This document shows positions 43,501 through 55,183 of a DNA stretch of 64,000 nt, piece after piece. Position 1 is the stretch's first letter; each line of letters begins with the position of its first letter. Location of the stretch: assembly GCF_910592395.1 (NCBI RefSeq), contig NC_088316.1, positions 16,058,001 through 16,122,000 of the forward strand, read 5' to 3'. Source of the stretch: Lineus longissimus. Lineage: Eukaryota; Nemertea; Pilidiophora; Heteronemertea; Lineidae. The notes beneath the pieces are model-generated. The model searched no databases and was not told the origin of the DNA. It saw only the letters and a program-made list of their open reading frames with translations. Both the position numbers and the translations under genes were made by a program.

Positions 43501-46196
43501 ACTGAACATGAGCGATTGGGACTCCTGGTGGCCATCATAATCCAACTCCCTGGTATCCTTTTTTAAAATCCCAGAACGTTTCGGCACAGATTTTTGTGAA
43601 ACCTCTGCTGCTCTGAGAGAATCAAGGTCATCGTTTTTCTCAGCATTGTCATCATTTTTGTCATCTTTGTCTTTGATGCTCACAGATATAACCTTCTTCT
43701 TAACAGCACTTTCGGTCCTCGTGGTCGTAAAGGTAGCGGCACTTTTGGCGTCTAATTCACCTTCCGTCAAGTCCGCTTCCCGATCAGTTTCATGGCCAGT
43801 CATCGAAGACCCGTCATCCATGTCATCATAAATTCCGAGATCTTCATCATCGTTTATTTCACTTGCTCCTCTCGAGTGGGGGTCACCGTTTGGCTCACCC
43901 TGTGGCACCACGACACGCACCATGATTTTCTTTGGTATCTTCCCGCTGAAACTGTAGCTTACATCTGATTGGCCACGGTATTCACAGATTGGGCAGGTCA
44001 CATCCTCTTTTGGATCATTCTGTAAAGATAAAAAAGAGACGATTTTGATTAAGTGTAGCTTAAACGCGGGATGCTCATGGTGCTGATGAGTGTTCTGCTT
44101 AAAGGGAAAACTTGGGTGTGAGATTTACCTGGCCAGGAGGATAATTCCCCTGCTTGGCACCATTTGCCGGCAGAGTATTGGCTCGACTGTTGTAACTGAC
44201 CAGGAATCCTGTGAAATATCCGCCTCTCTCCTGCATTTCGAAATCGCATTTATTTCTCTCAGTTGATATTGAATTATCAAGAATTATATCCGAAATCCTC
44301 AGACAGAAAAGCAAATTTTTGTCTCAAACTATTTCACACTTTAGTCCACACCAAAAGAAGACCAGAAAATGAACAGGACCGCCCAAGAGAATTGGCAGAC
44401 TGACACTGGAACCAAACCTTCTCAATTGCAAATACCCTCAAGCATCTTGGCTGAGGATTGTTATTCGTTTATAGAAATATCTTGTTCAATTTAATCCAAA
44501 TATCATGTTTTAGCCAGGTTAAACAAGGTGTTCCCAGAGATGAAAGCTTGGTTTGGGGCGTCTAACCATGTCGAGGTTGTAAGCCAGGTTTTAGACAAAT
44601 TAACACTGAACCTCCAGACCAAAATCACTGTCCCTGATAAGGAGGGGTATCCTTCGTCCTGTAGCAAAATATTAAGTATGGGTCAAACTTTCACAGTTTT
44701 GTCTTACAGTTGTGATATTAGAGTATTTTCACCTTCATCATTCCAGCTCATTAATTCCGCGCCATTGAAAATGAACAAATGTCAAATAGACGTAATGTAT
44801 TTTCAGCTAATTCATTTGATCTAAAAATGAAAGATTTGGTGCCAGATTAATGGCCAGGTTGGTGATTATCACATTTTATTGCAGTGGAAAGGGAAATTGG
44901 CTGCAGACAAATGGGTCTGTCATTCAGAGGTTTATGAGGTATTGAGTGAGGTCACACATGGCTGATTGAATCGATATGTGTATCAAAAGATTTGCCAGGT
45001 CAAACTCTTGTCAAAATGTCATGTTGAGATAGAGAATTTACCCTGCTGACAGAATCTCAGGTTTAGATAGAGGACTCAACCCTGCTGACAGAATCTAATG
45101 TTGAGAGGGGATACTCAAAATGAGATTATCTCATGTTGAGATTTGATGAAACTCAACCTGGTTATAATCTCATGTTGAGATAGAAGAGAATGAACCCTGC
45201 TGACAGGCTCTCATGTTGAGATAGATAACCTGAGATGATGTCATGTTGAGATGAAGAAGACTCAGCTTGGTCTATTTCAGGTTGAAATAGAGGAGACTTA
45301 ACCTGCCCTGAGGTAATCTCATGTTGTGATAGATGAAACTGAACCTGTGGTATTATCATGTTAAGGAAGATGAAACTCAACTCCCAAAAGGGTTAAATGA
45401 TGAGACTTCATAATTGAACAATGGTCAAGCCATGTAATCATGGCGGGTATAACGTAACCATGGTTACACCACAACAGAACCTCTCACTTTAGTGACAAAC
45501 GGAAGTGTCCCAGCAATTAACATTTCACATCAATTTGTTCTCTAATCTGCTTTTATGTGACTTTATTGATTGACAGGATGAAAAACGAACCACACTGATT
45601 CAATGTTACAATCCAATTAAAGGGATTACTCTGAAAGCTGCCATGTAGTTGGTTGTTGGTGTAGTCAATTTGAGCACCAGAACAGTAGACAGTCACGACT
45701 GAATTGTATATAATACTATGATTTCTCATGTCTGAGTAAAGAAAATGGAAGCAAAGCGCATCAAAGAATGTGTCTTTATCAGCATTAATCTTACCTTCAA
45801 GGTCCCAGCTTCTTGACCTTCAGCTGACGTACCTGTGAAAACTGACCTTCTCCAATTCTGATAACTTTCCGGGTAACTTTCCATGTCCATTTCTCCTGAA
45901 CCTGGTTTCCCTGAACTGTCCGGGTTTAAGCAATCTGCCCTGTACCCCGTGTTCTCTCCCACCATTCTACTATTCCGAGTAGGATGGCTTGGGATGGAGA
46001 AGCCCATGGCCCAAGACCATCTGGAGACATCATGTTTTGCCTGCCTGGGTGTGATAGCCTTCCTCTGGCCCGTCAGATAAGTCGGCAGTGGCTTTCCATT
46101 ATCCATTGCAGGTCCGGGGGAGAGGTGATCACATCTAGGAGACCGTGTCTTTGAATGAGTTAGATAAAGTGTGGGTAAAATTTTCGTAGGATACAT
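40541..46196 (-). CDS. Unrecognised 691-aa protein, five coding exons
   Basis: Exons 46196-45795, 44230-44129, 44019-43370, 41649-41457 and 41269-40541 join in phase to 2076 nt. I do not recognise the family. The N-terminal exon (134 aa) contains SRWSWAMGFSIPSHPTRNSR. Exon 2 has the conserved-looking ERGGYFTGFLVSYNSRAN. Exon 3 begins with a CPICEY zinc-knuckle-like motif and SGKIPKKIMVRVVVP, then a long acidic Asp/Glu-rich stretch. The last exon is basic and Ser/Arg-rich with KKKRVSFSREKIMKG, a possible PP1-docking (RVSF) motif at about residue 576. No signal peptide or membrane segment. The upstream end may be longer; an alternative donor exists near 45832. It converges with SUPT7L. Confidence 0.72.
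42460..42472 (+). repeat. Poly-C tract
   Basis: About 13-14 C in an intron of the unnamed gene. Similar runs occur at about 2350, 24667, 43105 (poly-G), 59709 and 60798. Confidence 0.8.
45020..45380. repeat. Degenerate tandem repeat, CTCATGTTGAGATAG
   Basis: TCATGTTGAGAT or a close variant recurs about nine times with irregular 30-60 bp spacing, often with AACCCTGCTGACAG. It lies in the first intron of the unnamed gene and looks like an old minisatellite. Confidence 0.8.
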
Positions 46197-49100
46197 TGAT
46201 CAGCTGTCTCTCTTCTTCAAAGCTGAGAGAGATTCATGGTTGGGACGAAACAAAAGACCATGGCTATGGTGTCCTTAATATTCCATAATACTCAAATATG
46301 CCAATGGATTGTTTATCTAAAGCAAAAACATCGAAATTCTTCCCATAAATGGGCGGCAAAGTACTTTCCTTTTATGTCTTCGGTCGATTGTGCCCGAACA
46401 TGTATACAAGATCTCATCTGTTCGCCACACGTTGGACGATGTGCCGTCTGCCTGAAGACAATTCTGGCCGCATGAGATTCCAGTGACCAGCGTGAGGTTT
46501 TGATAATAAGGCAATTAGACAGTGTTGGCACGCAAACTGCATTAACCACTGGCTCTCACAAGTTTCTCGATAATAATTCCGTGCGTCCTGGAATCGTGAT
46601 TAAACAGCGAACCATAGGACATCGTCAACGATAGATTGCGACAGTGTGCGAAACCCGTTTTACAATTAAAATTGTCAATAATTTTAGAAAATGGAATTCC
46701 ATCAGTTGAATACAATACGAGTCCAGTCATGTCGGTCTGCGCCTTTTTTGTTTTCCTGACTTGGTCCGATCTGTATCCAAAGAACAAACCAAAGAAATGG
46801 TAGATTGATTTCACAATATTCAGTCGAAACTCGTATCTCCATACTCCGCATGCCATCAATATATTTGCGCGTGCTCCATCGATCCTTGTTGTGGCATGGC
46901 CATCATTCCGATATCTCCAGCAACAAGTTGCTGGTTGCTCAGGGTCCTGTGTCCTGTGTCTTGTGTATCCAGTTACCAAGCGATGTTTTCGGTTGGATGA
47001 ATCAAAACACAATCTGACCCAATGAATTAAACTGGGATAAGATATATAGCTATATAATATATATTCTAAGTGATGGAATAGTTTCCATGGACCTCAGTAC
47101 GGATACCGACACTCACAAAAAGTCCTGCTCTGAATGGTTGACCTCCCGACTTTCTTTATAAAGGCCTTCTCCCTTTGAAAGGTGGAATCCTTGAGCATCT
47201 GAACATTGGGATGAGAACGTATGCAGTGAAATACCAGTCTTGGTAAAAATCTCCCTGGATAGCCGGTGTCTTCTAAACTCTCCATTGACTTCATGAATTG
47301 GTAAACTAACTTTGTCAGACTATAGACAACTACTAACCAGTTATAGAAGACCCTTTCACTTGCTGTTCTCAGGGGACGAATAATTAGATGCTTTCCGCTC
47401 AAATAGATAACTTGGTAAGTTTGGGTTTGGGTTGGGTAAAAAAATTTTATCCGAAAAAATTGTGGCGAAGAAAAACAGGAAAACGGGTAGCGTCATGAAC
47501 GCTGGCGAAGTTAAAAACCGTCAGTCATGAAGACGTGTTTGGGATACCGAAAAAATGGTGATAATTGTCTAACATCAAATTTGTGTAGATTGTGACAAAT
47601 GCCTTGGACCAAATTTGTGTAGATTGTGACAATCGTCTTGAACAAAGTTTGTTTAGATTGTGACAATTATCTTGGACCAGGGTAGTGTTCATTGAGGTAA
47701 CTGTAATGGACGAAGTTTGCGTAGATTGTGACAATATTGTCTTGGACCAAGTGTGAGCTGATGGCCTCGGGATACAGGTCTGTCGTGTAATAAAGACATC
47801 AGTCTTGCTGGCCTACAAACAGTTTTCTGGTTCCGACGCGAGAAAACACAAGTTAGGCACATTCAGCAGTACCTAAACTAAAGAAAACACTTCAATGCCA
47901 GTTAACAAATCTCCCTGTACAATATAAAGGGCCTACGCAAACAACGACCGGCTCAGTAGGGTCGATAAGCTTAGGCAACTTGCGGGAGGGCTTCCTGCGT
48001 GCGCTAAGCGCTACCGGGCACCAGCCAAAACAAACTTCTATAACTAACGTCACAATAATGAGGCGGGAATGGCCACTGTGTCAATTAACCATCGCATGAG
48101 AGTGTTCTGATCGAGACGGGCGACCATACGTCACTTGATATGCGTGTTGCTTCCATTTCAGTCAGGGCCCGGTTGCTCAAACGGCGTCAGCAAAAAGTCT
48201 TAAATGGTAATATGTTGTCTCAGCCGGGAATATAGCTCAAATTAAACTTTTCTGTCTCTGGTGATGTACAGTATCCGCATCAAAATGGAAGCAAGACAAG
48301 CACCAAAAGAGTTGGAGCTAGGACACAATTCATAGTTGATTAGACGTTTCGTAAAGACAAGCCAAGTGGAGGACCATCATAACTTTTCTGGTTGTGACAT
48401 AGATTTTGGAAATTCACTTCCCAATTCCACAGTTATTACTTTATGCAGTGTCCCATCGAATCGCTGTGTAAGCCCAACTGGTCACATACCACCGGTTGAG
48501 GACATCAAATAATTCACTTACCCGACATTATGATATTCCCCTGGGTATATTTCTGGCCAGATTTGGAGTAAAGACCGGACAGAACTTCTCTCTACTTTAA
48601 TAATATTCGTCTCTCTGTTGAACCATGGTCACCGGAATGAGGGCTTCGATGTGAACTAACTAGGCCTAAGTGTTTCTATGTATAAATAATCTACAAAACC
48701 GTACGGTGAATTGACTCACCGGTGTGGAAATGTGGTTAAAATGTATACATATTTTCTATAAACTATGATCTTCTTTAGTTATTGTTGCATTATATTCGAT
48801 AAATCACATTAATGAATAGCTGAATATAAATCGCATTGCAGGGTTTCGTTTGCTAAACCCCAGATTAAAGATCATAAAAGGCCGGCGCCGGCTGCTATCG
48901 TTATGCAGTCTCATCAAAGTGGTTGATATGCCATCAGTGAGAGGTGTAAAATCCGAATGAATTTTGAGACAGTCCCGGGAGAGGGTCGAATTTAGTGTCG
49001 TCCAATCGCCAGGATGTACCTTTAGCCATCAACGACGTTTACCGTCTTCAAGACGCCTTGCGATCATGGATGTCATCCTGACCTCAACCATATATTGTCT

Positions 49101-50345
49101 CAGTCGCATGTCACCAGGATGTACCTTTCAATTTCAACCTTATGCTGTCTTAAAGACGGCTGTCTTCAAGACGTCTGGGTGGTCTTATCGCCAGGATGTA
49201 CCCACGTGACACACTCTCAGCTCATCATCTAACTACTAGTAATACCATCCTCCAGCACCAGTGAATTATTACCACTGCTCGGATGTACACATAGACCTGG
49301 AGAAACCTCGTTTTGTTCCCTGGCAATTTCTCTCCAGGGGACAAAGTTACTGGTACACACTTGGTTTTACCTTGCTCAATACGTTCGCAAAGTGCGGTGC
49401 CCGAAGACCACATCTGCACACGATTGAGCACCCAAGGGAAGTGATTCGGAGCTTCAGGGCCATTCAAAGCTAGCCTTGTGGTTATCAAGATTTCCAAAGC
49501 GATTTGTCAAAGAATGACCGCTCATTATTTCACACCAGTTGGTCGCAAATTGGCCGATTGTGCATTCAAAATCGTCCTCGCGAATCGGGCACAACCACCA
49601 GGCTTCTCCTGCTTAGCTGGGTAGGCCTACACCTTTCACAATAGGAACTCGTGACATGACCATCATGATGCCATCACCTCGGGTGATCTACTTTAGAGCT
49701 TTTTTTCAAACAAGACGGCTTCCTCTTCATTCAATTCACTTCTCAGTCAACGTCTTAGAAGTTGACTTCTCAGTCACTTCTCAGTAAACGTCACATCTTG
49801 CCTTCGTGAACCTATTGCCCTTGCCCCTGGCTCTGCTGGTGTGACTAAAAGTCATGTTTGAGAATTACAATTACAATAAACTTGATATAACCGAATGATA
49901 ACGTGGGTTTGAATCAAAGCAACGTTTGGTAACCCGACGTAAAAGTTTGAAACAGAATACAAAAGCACCGGACTTTCTTCCAGGGGACATTTTTTACTTC
50001 TTCACCGGCCACTCTCTGCTGCTGCCACCAAACGTCCCGCTGTTAAACTATTTTCTTAGCAACGAAAGAACTACATTTTTTCACGATTCATTCGCACGAA
50101 AACAAGAATTGATCGAAGCGTTGATGAGTTGATTAACCAAATTTATAGATTTTTTACAATTCCTAATGTTATTTGATGGTTGTTTTGCCATAATGTAGTT
50201 TATCATAGTCAATAACACACATCAACTTTGCACTACGTTTTGATCGGATGGTTATATGCTCGGCTGCGCTTTGACCATAAACAATTTCATTTCATGACTT
50301 CAAAATGACTTCATAAAAGCATCAAAAACTAAAAAAGAGGACATT
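46197..50345. other. Intergenic region with two short repeat clusters
   Basis: No supported gene. At 47565-47760 GTGTAGATTGTGACAAT plus CTTGGACC repeats about four to five times. At 49005-49203 CGCCAGGATGTACC or CACCAGGATGTACC appears three times together with GTCTTCAAGACG. The two flanking genes are divergent, so both promoters are expected here. Confidence 0.55.
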
Positions 50346-53300
50346 ATGGCTATGGCTGAGGCCAAGTACGATCTGGCACTGATAAATACAGTGAACAGTA
50401 AGAAGATTCAGCATCAGCCTTGGTAAGAACTGATTCATTTTTTGACATTGATCACAATCTGGCAGTAATTGTATGGAAAGATTCAAAGTTGTTGTTAATT
50501 AAAGCCATGCCAGGATGTCTGCTATCGTATACTGGTATAGTGGCATGTCTGATCACCATTAACTGATTATGACCTTTCATTGCTGTTTTTTTCAGGTTCA
50601 AAGAACGCTTAAAAACAAGACACATCAAATCACTCAAGAAAACAGACACATCACGGATGCTTATTGGAAAGAACTGGACCTTTATAAAAGATGGCTTGGA
50701 TGATTTCAGAGATGGTCTTCCTCCTCCTATGGATCATGGCATAATTTTGGCTGTAAGTTGACTGCAGGCTGAGGATAGGTTTTCTTTAAATGTTACTAAA
50801 AAAACTATTTGTGAGCTTCTGTTGTTGAGCATTCAGAGCAAGTCTGTGCCTTCCTGGAAGCTGCAATCAAATCCAGACGTCATGAGACTATGGATAGGAC
50901 AGAAATTCAAATACTTCTTAACAATAACTAAACCAGAGGTGAATCCAATAAAGTGCAAGTGTGTTGCTGGTGATATTCAAGAGGAAAGCCCGTTCTGGAA
51001 TGAAATGAATGCAATGAAGACACCTGCCTTCATTTGAAACTAAAAGTATCTAATATTTTCCCAATTCTTTTCTTTCTTCCTCCAGGGCCAAAAGGGACCA
51101 TCTCCAAACATAACCGGCAGCAATGAAAGTGTCTCATCAGTCAAGCAGCCAGTTGTCCGCGATCGCTTCAACAAACACGAAATCTGTTTCTCCAGATGTA
51201 CACCTTTACAACAGCAGCGCAGGGATCACATTGATGAGATAGAATATGGTCTGACCCAGCATCCGCTGGCTCTATATCCGCACCTTGAAGAATGTATGCC
51301 ACCTGAGGTGAGTTTAAGGTGGACATCTATCTGAAAAGGAATGTCAGCGTTTCCTTTTAACCTAATTATTTAGACTGGTCAAGTGTGAAAACTGCAGAAT
51401 ATCTGGTTCAACATATATGCAGAGCAACATGGACTTTCTCTATGATGATTGTTGTTAATAGCAACCATTCCCTAGAACAATGACTTTCCCATCATGCCTT
51501 TGTCAGTAATCCCAGCATTCAATATCATGGAACAATAGCAGTCCATTGTTGCATTTGTTGTAACCTGGATACGCTAGTGTTCTTGGAGACCAGTTCAAGA
51601 TGAAGGTATCTGACAACTGGACAGTTTTAACCCAGCTGTCTTTCACTTAAATGTGCTGCCACTAAATCACTGACGCATTGGTCCAAACTTTTAATTTTTT
51701 TACACTTAAAAAGAAAAATAGCCTTTAATGTTATATTTTCCGTTCTTTCTGATGAGTAAATATCCAGCCTAAATGTCAGTTTTGATAAAAGGTTATTGCT
51801 CCCAATGTTGATCTTCATTCAAATTCAATGCATCTGATCTAAAGTATGTACCAGACTTCAGGTTGAAAGGATTTGAGGTATCAGTGTATATACATACCTG
51901 GCATTTTTCCAGATATTTGAAGACGTTGTTGACATATTGGATCCTGAGATGAATCTGGCTGATGATGAAGATGATGAGGATGAATACTCTGATATAAGTG
52001 ATACACAGCAGACAACTCCCCTGCCACATGATACGACAGACAAATCAAGAGATGATGCTTCAGATACAGATATTGGAGATGAGTAAGGAGATTTTTGAGG
52101 TTCTTTGGGTTAGGCCTAGTTGGGGGGAGGGGGTGAGGAGGGAACCAAAAACAGAATCGTGCTAAGAACCAGCCACAGTTAATAACAAATCAAGAGATGA
52201 TGTTGCAGATGCAGTACTATGTGCCTCATCAATCCTACATTAAACTCATCATACATTAAGTTCCATCATTTCGTTCTTTCAGTCCTGATGCTAATCAAGG
52301 AGTGCGAAATCCATATCGATGGTTACCACGGAAAGATGAGAAAGACAAAAAGGATAAGAAAAGGGAAATGTTACGGCGGTCAAGTTCACCTTCACAGGTA
52401 TGTATTTATATTTGGATGATAAGTGGAGTGTTTCATTGCTCTATCAAATGGATTCCTAGTCCCTGGCAGAGTGATGCTGTGACTCGGCCTGTATACCAAA
52501 ATTGGTGCCCAACCAATGTGGCCTGTCGGAAACACTTCCTGGAGCAGACACTGAAGAGGAACGTGAATAACTCTCAGTCTTACCATGAGTGTTAGAAATA
52601 TTTAGCAGGACTCTTGTCCATCTCTTTGAACTAAATGAGATGACATATTTTTCTCTTCAGGATGAACATATAAAAAGCGTCACAAAAGATTTCTGTGATT
52701 GGGTGGCTAGTCTAGGGGGTGAATCAAACAACATCGAAGAATCAACAATCACGAGTCTCTTTGCCAGCGGGTATGAAACAAAACCTGCACTCTCCGTCCC
52801 TATTCATGTTGTCGAATTAACAAACGTCCCGCCAGAACTGCGGATGTCTGCCACAGTACCTCAACAGCAGACGATACACAAGAATATACCGACTGACGAC
52901 AAGAAGAAAAGTGAATGGGTAAGGAACTGACTCCACGTCCACGACAAATGAAATTTGGCATAGACTTCAGATAAGTTATCTGCAAGTTTTTATTGGTAGG
53001 ACTGACCTGTCCTGTTACTTAAAAAAAACCATTGTTCTGATATTTGGAACTGATCTCATACATTGTACCCGCTTTTGAGTGTTGGAGGTGGACAAAGAAT
53101 TTTCATCCCTCAATCAAAATGAATTAATGATTTGAATTGAATTTGCTAAATAGGATTTTGAATTTGATGATGATGATAACAAAAAGAAAGATCTTCCGAC
53201 ACCCCGTAAACATATTCCTTGTGTAAGTCGTTCAGCTGTGTGCTTTTCAGAATGCAGATATACATGTTTGAAGAATCTTTCATTTCTTTTCTTTGAAAGT

Positions 53301-55183
53301 CCAATTATTATTAGAAAATATCAATTTGTATCAAAAAGTTTGAATTAGACATGACACAACTTGCACGCAGTGAATGGTTGCTTACTGTGAGCAAACACTC
53401 TCTTGTTCTGCAAAATGCACTTTACAGGATCCAATGAACATCGATCTATCTTACATTTATTTATACACATCCTTTCGAGTTGACTTGAATCGCAAATGAA
53501 TTAGCACTGTTTGGTCAAAACACACACTTGCAACACAATGACTTTCTTGTAGTCAAGGGCCATTGAACAGACGTGACAGACCCGAGTTCTTCCTTCTATA
53601 TTAATTAAATCACTGGTGATTTCAATTGCCAGCATTTCTATTAAAAAGTTATTTCATGTAGATGGTTTTGGTCATGATCATGATTTATTCATTTTAATAT
53701 TTCATTTAATTCAAAGCCTGAGCCAACTAGAAAAGGCAAAGTAAGTGTCTCCTAAATGATAATACCAGTTATTCTTCAAATCTTCTTTTCTATGAACCCC
53801 TTTTCCTTTATCAATGACACATCTATAGATATAGATGTACACACAATATTTGTCCATCCAAGCAATTACTCTATCACATGCACTTTTTTTGGGATGAAAT
53901 CTTTGCTGGTCTGGTGCATGTGGAGTTGTCTTCATGGGAAAGCACACACACAATTGTATAGGAAAAGCACACACACAATTGCATGGGAAAAGCACACACA
54001 CAATTGCATGGGAAAAGCACACACACAGTTGCATGGGAAAAGCACACACACAATTGCATGGGAAAAGCACACACACAATTGCATGATGCATGACCTCCCG
54101 ATGTCATTACACCCAACAAAAGCAATCAGATTTAGTCCACATAAGATGACCCTTGTCTGTATCTTTGCACTGTCCACATTTGATCCCTCCTGTAAAGATA
54201 CAATTCAATGTCCATGTCATTACTGCTTTTGTCAACTGGGGTATAAAACCTTTTACAAACAGGAGAAAATAGTGCACAATACCTTGAGCTGGACTGCTTT
54301 ATTTTAACCTAAGATGTAGTCACTAGGCCAATAAACCCGATTGACAACCATAGTGGCAGGAAAAAACGATTGGCGGTCTAATACTCCTTGGAGATAACCT
54401 GACATTGTTATCAACCTTTTCAGATTGACTATGAATTCAAAAATGGCATTCAGTATTTCTTTAAAAATTCATTTTTCAGACATTCTCAGGGGAGTATGAG
54501 CCAAGCTGGGTGAAGTTTAAATATGGTGCATGGTATCTGCCGACCAAAATGTGGAAGAAACGTGACAACGAGGAACCGCTTCAGGATCCTAAAGAACTCA
54601 AAGACCAAGAGATGTCAGAGGCGAAGAAGAAGAGTAATGGCCTTGTGAGTTGAGAGAGAAGGCAAATAAGGCTGTAGGCTGGAGTATGGAATCTGGAGCA
54701 TCTGATATTAAGATAACTTATGCAGTAAAGAGGGAACATTTGGAGACAATGCTGCGCCAGAACTAATGAAGTTTGCAGACTATTGGGAGGGTAGTTCTTG
54801 AATTAATCTGATGAATCTTCAGTTTTTATTATTTCCCTTGCAGGATGCAGAATTGGCTCCAATGCATGGAGCGAAGTCATTCATGGAGTTTATAGATAAG
54901 AAGGCAACAAGGAGACCGGAGGTAGGTTTGAAAAACACTCTGCCTTACAAAACTTTTACTGGTTTAAAAGAAGTATTATGACATAAAGCAGTTACTCCCA
55001 GTCCTCCTCTTCTTTGACTAGCTGATTAACTTATGATTTCTCGATTCTCCGTTTCAGTTCTTAGATCGGGTGGCAGAGTATCAAGCAAAGGCGGAAGAAG
55101 AGGAACGCTTACGACTTGAGGCTGAGGCTACAAAACAGAAGAAACAACGTCTGCACTTTCCCAAGATCAATACAAAGAAATAA
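50346..55183 (+). CDS. FAM47E: FAM47E-like protein
   Basis: Eleven coding exons: 50346-50422, 50596-50752, 51086-51307, 51913-52082, 52283-52397, 52661-52918, 53154-53222, 53717-53740, 54480-54644, 54844-54921 and 55058-55183. They total 1461 nt, 486 aa (human about 393). Family matches: FIKDGLDDFRDGLPPP, GLTQHPLALYPHLEECMPPE, FEDVVDILDPEMNL, ASGYETKPALSVPIHVVELT, the best block EPSWVKFKYGAWYLPTKMWK, and LAPMHGAKSFMEFIDKK near the C-terminus. Human FAM47E has been linked to PRMT5 and chromatin; a ciliary or testis role is also possible and cannot be told from sequence. Acidic residues follow the ILDPEMNL block. Exon 8 is a 24-nt microexon. AATAAA at 55654 is a candidate polyadenylation signal. 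Confidence 0.87.
53942..54086 (+). repeat. 25-bp minisatellite
   Basis: Six units of GCACACACACAATTGCATGG plus GAAAA start at 53942, 53967, 53992, 54017, 54042 and 54067 with very few changes. It lies in FAM47E-like intron 8. It generates repetitive open frames on both strands that are not genes. Confidence 0.95.

Noticed and set aside
46542-47012. 156-codon minus-strand frame
   Set aside because: No recognisable domain, no matching splice context and no phase-compatible join to the downstream unnamed gene. Treated as chance.
53711-54307. Open frames of 183, 126, 83 and 81 codons on both strands
   Set aside because: They are translations of the 25-bp minisatellite, which stays open in several frames. 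Not genes, and the repeat has no spacers, so it is not a CRISPR array.
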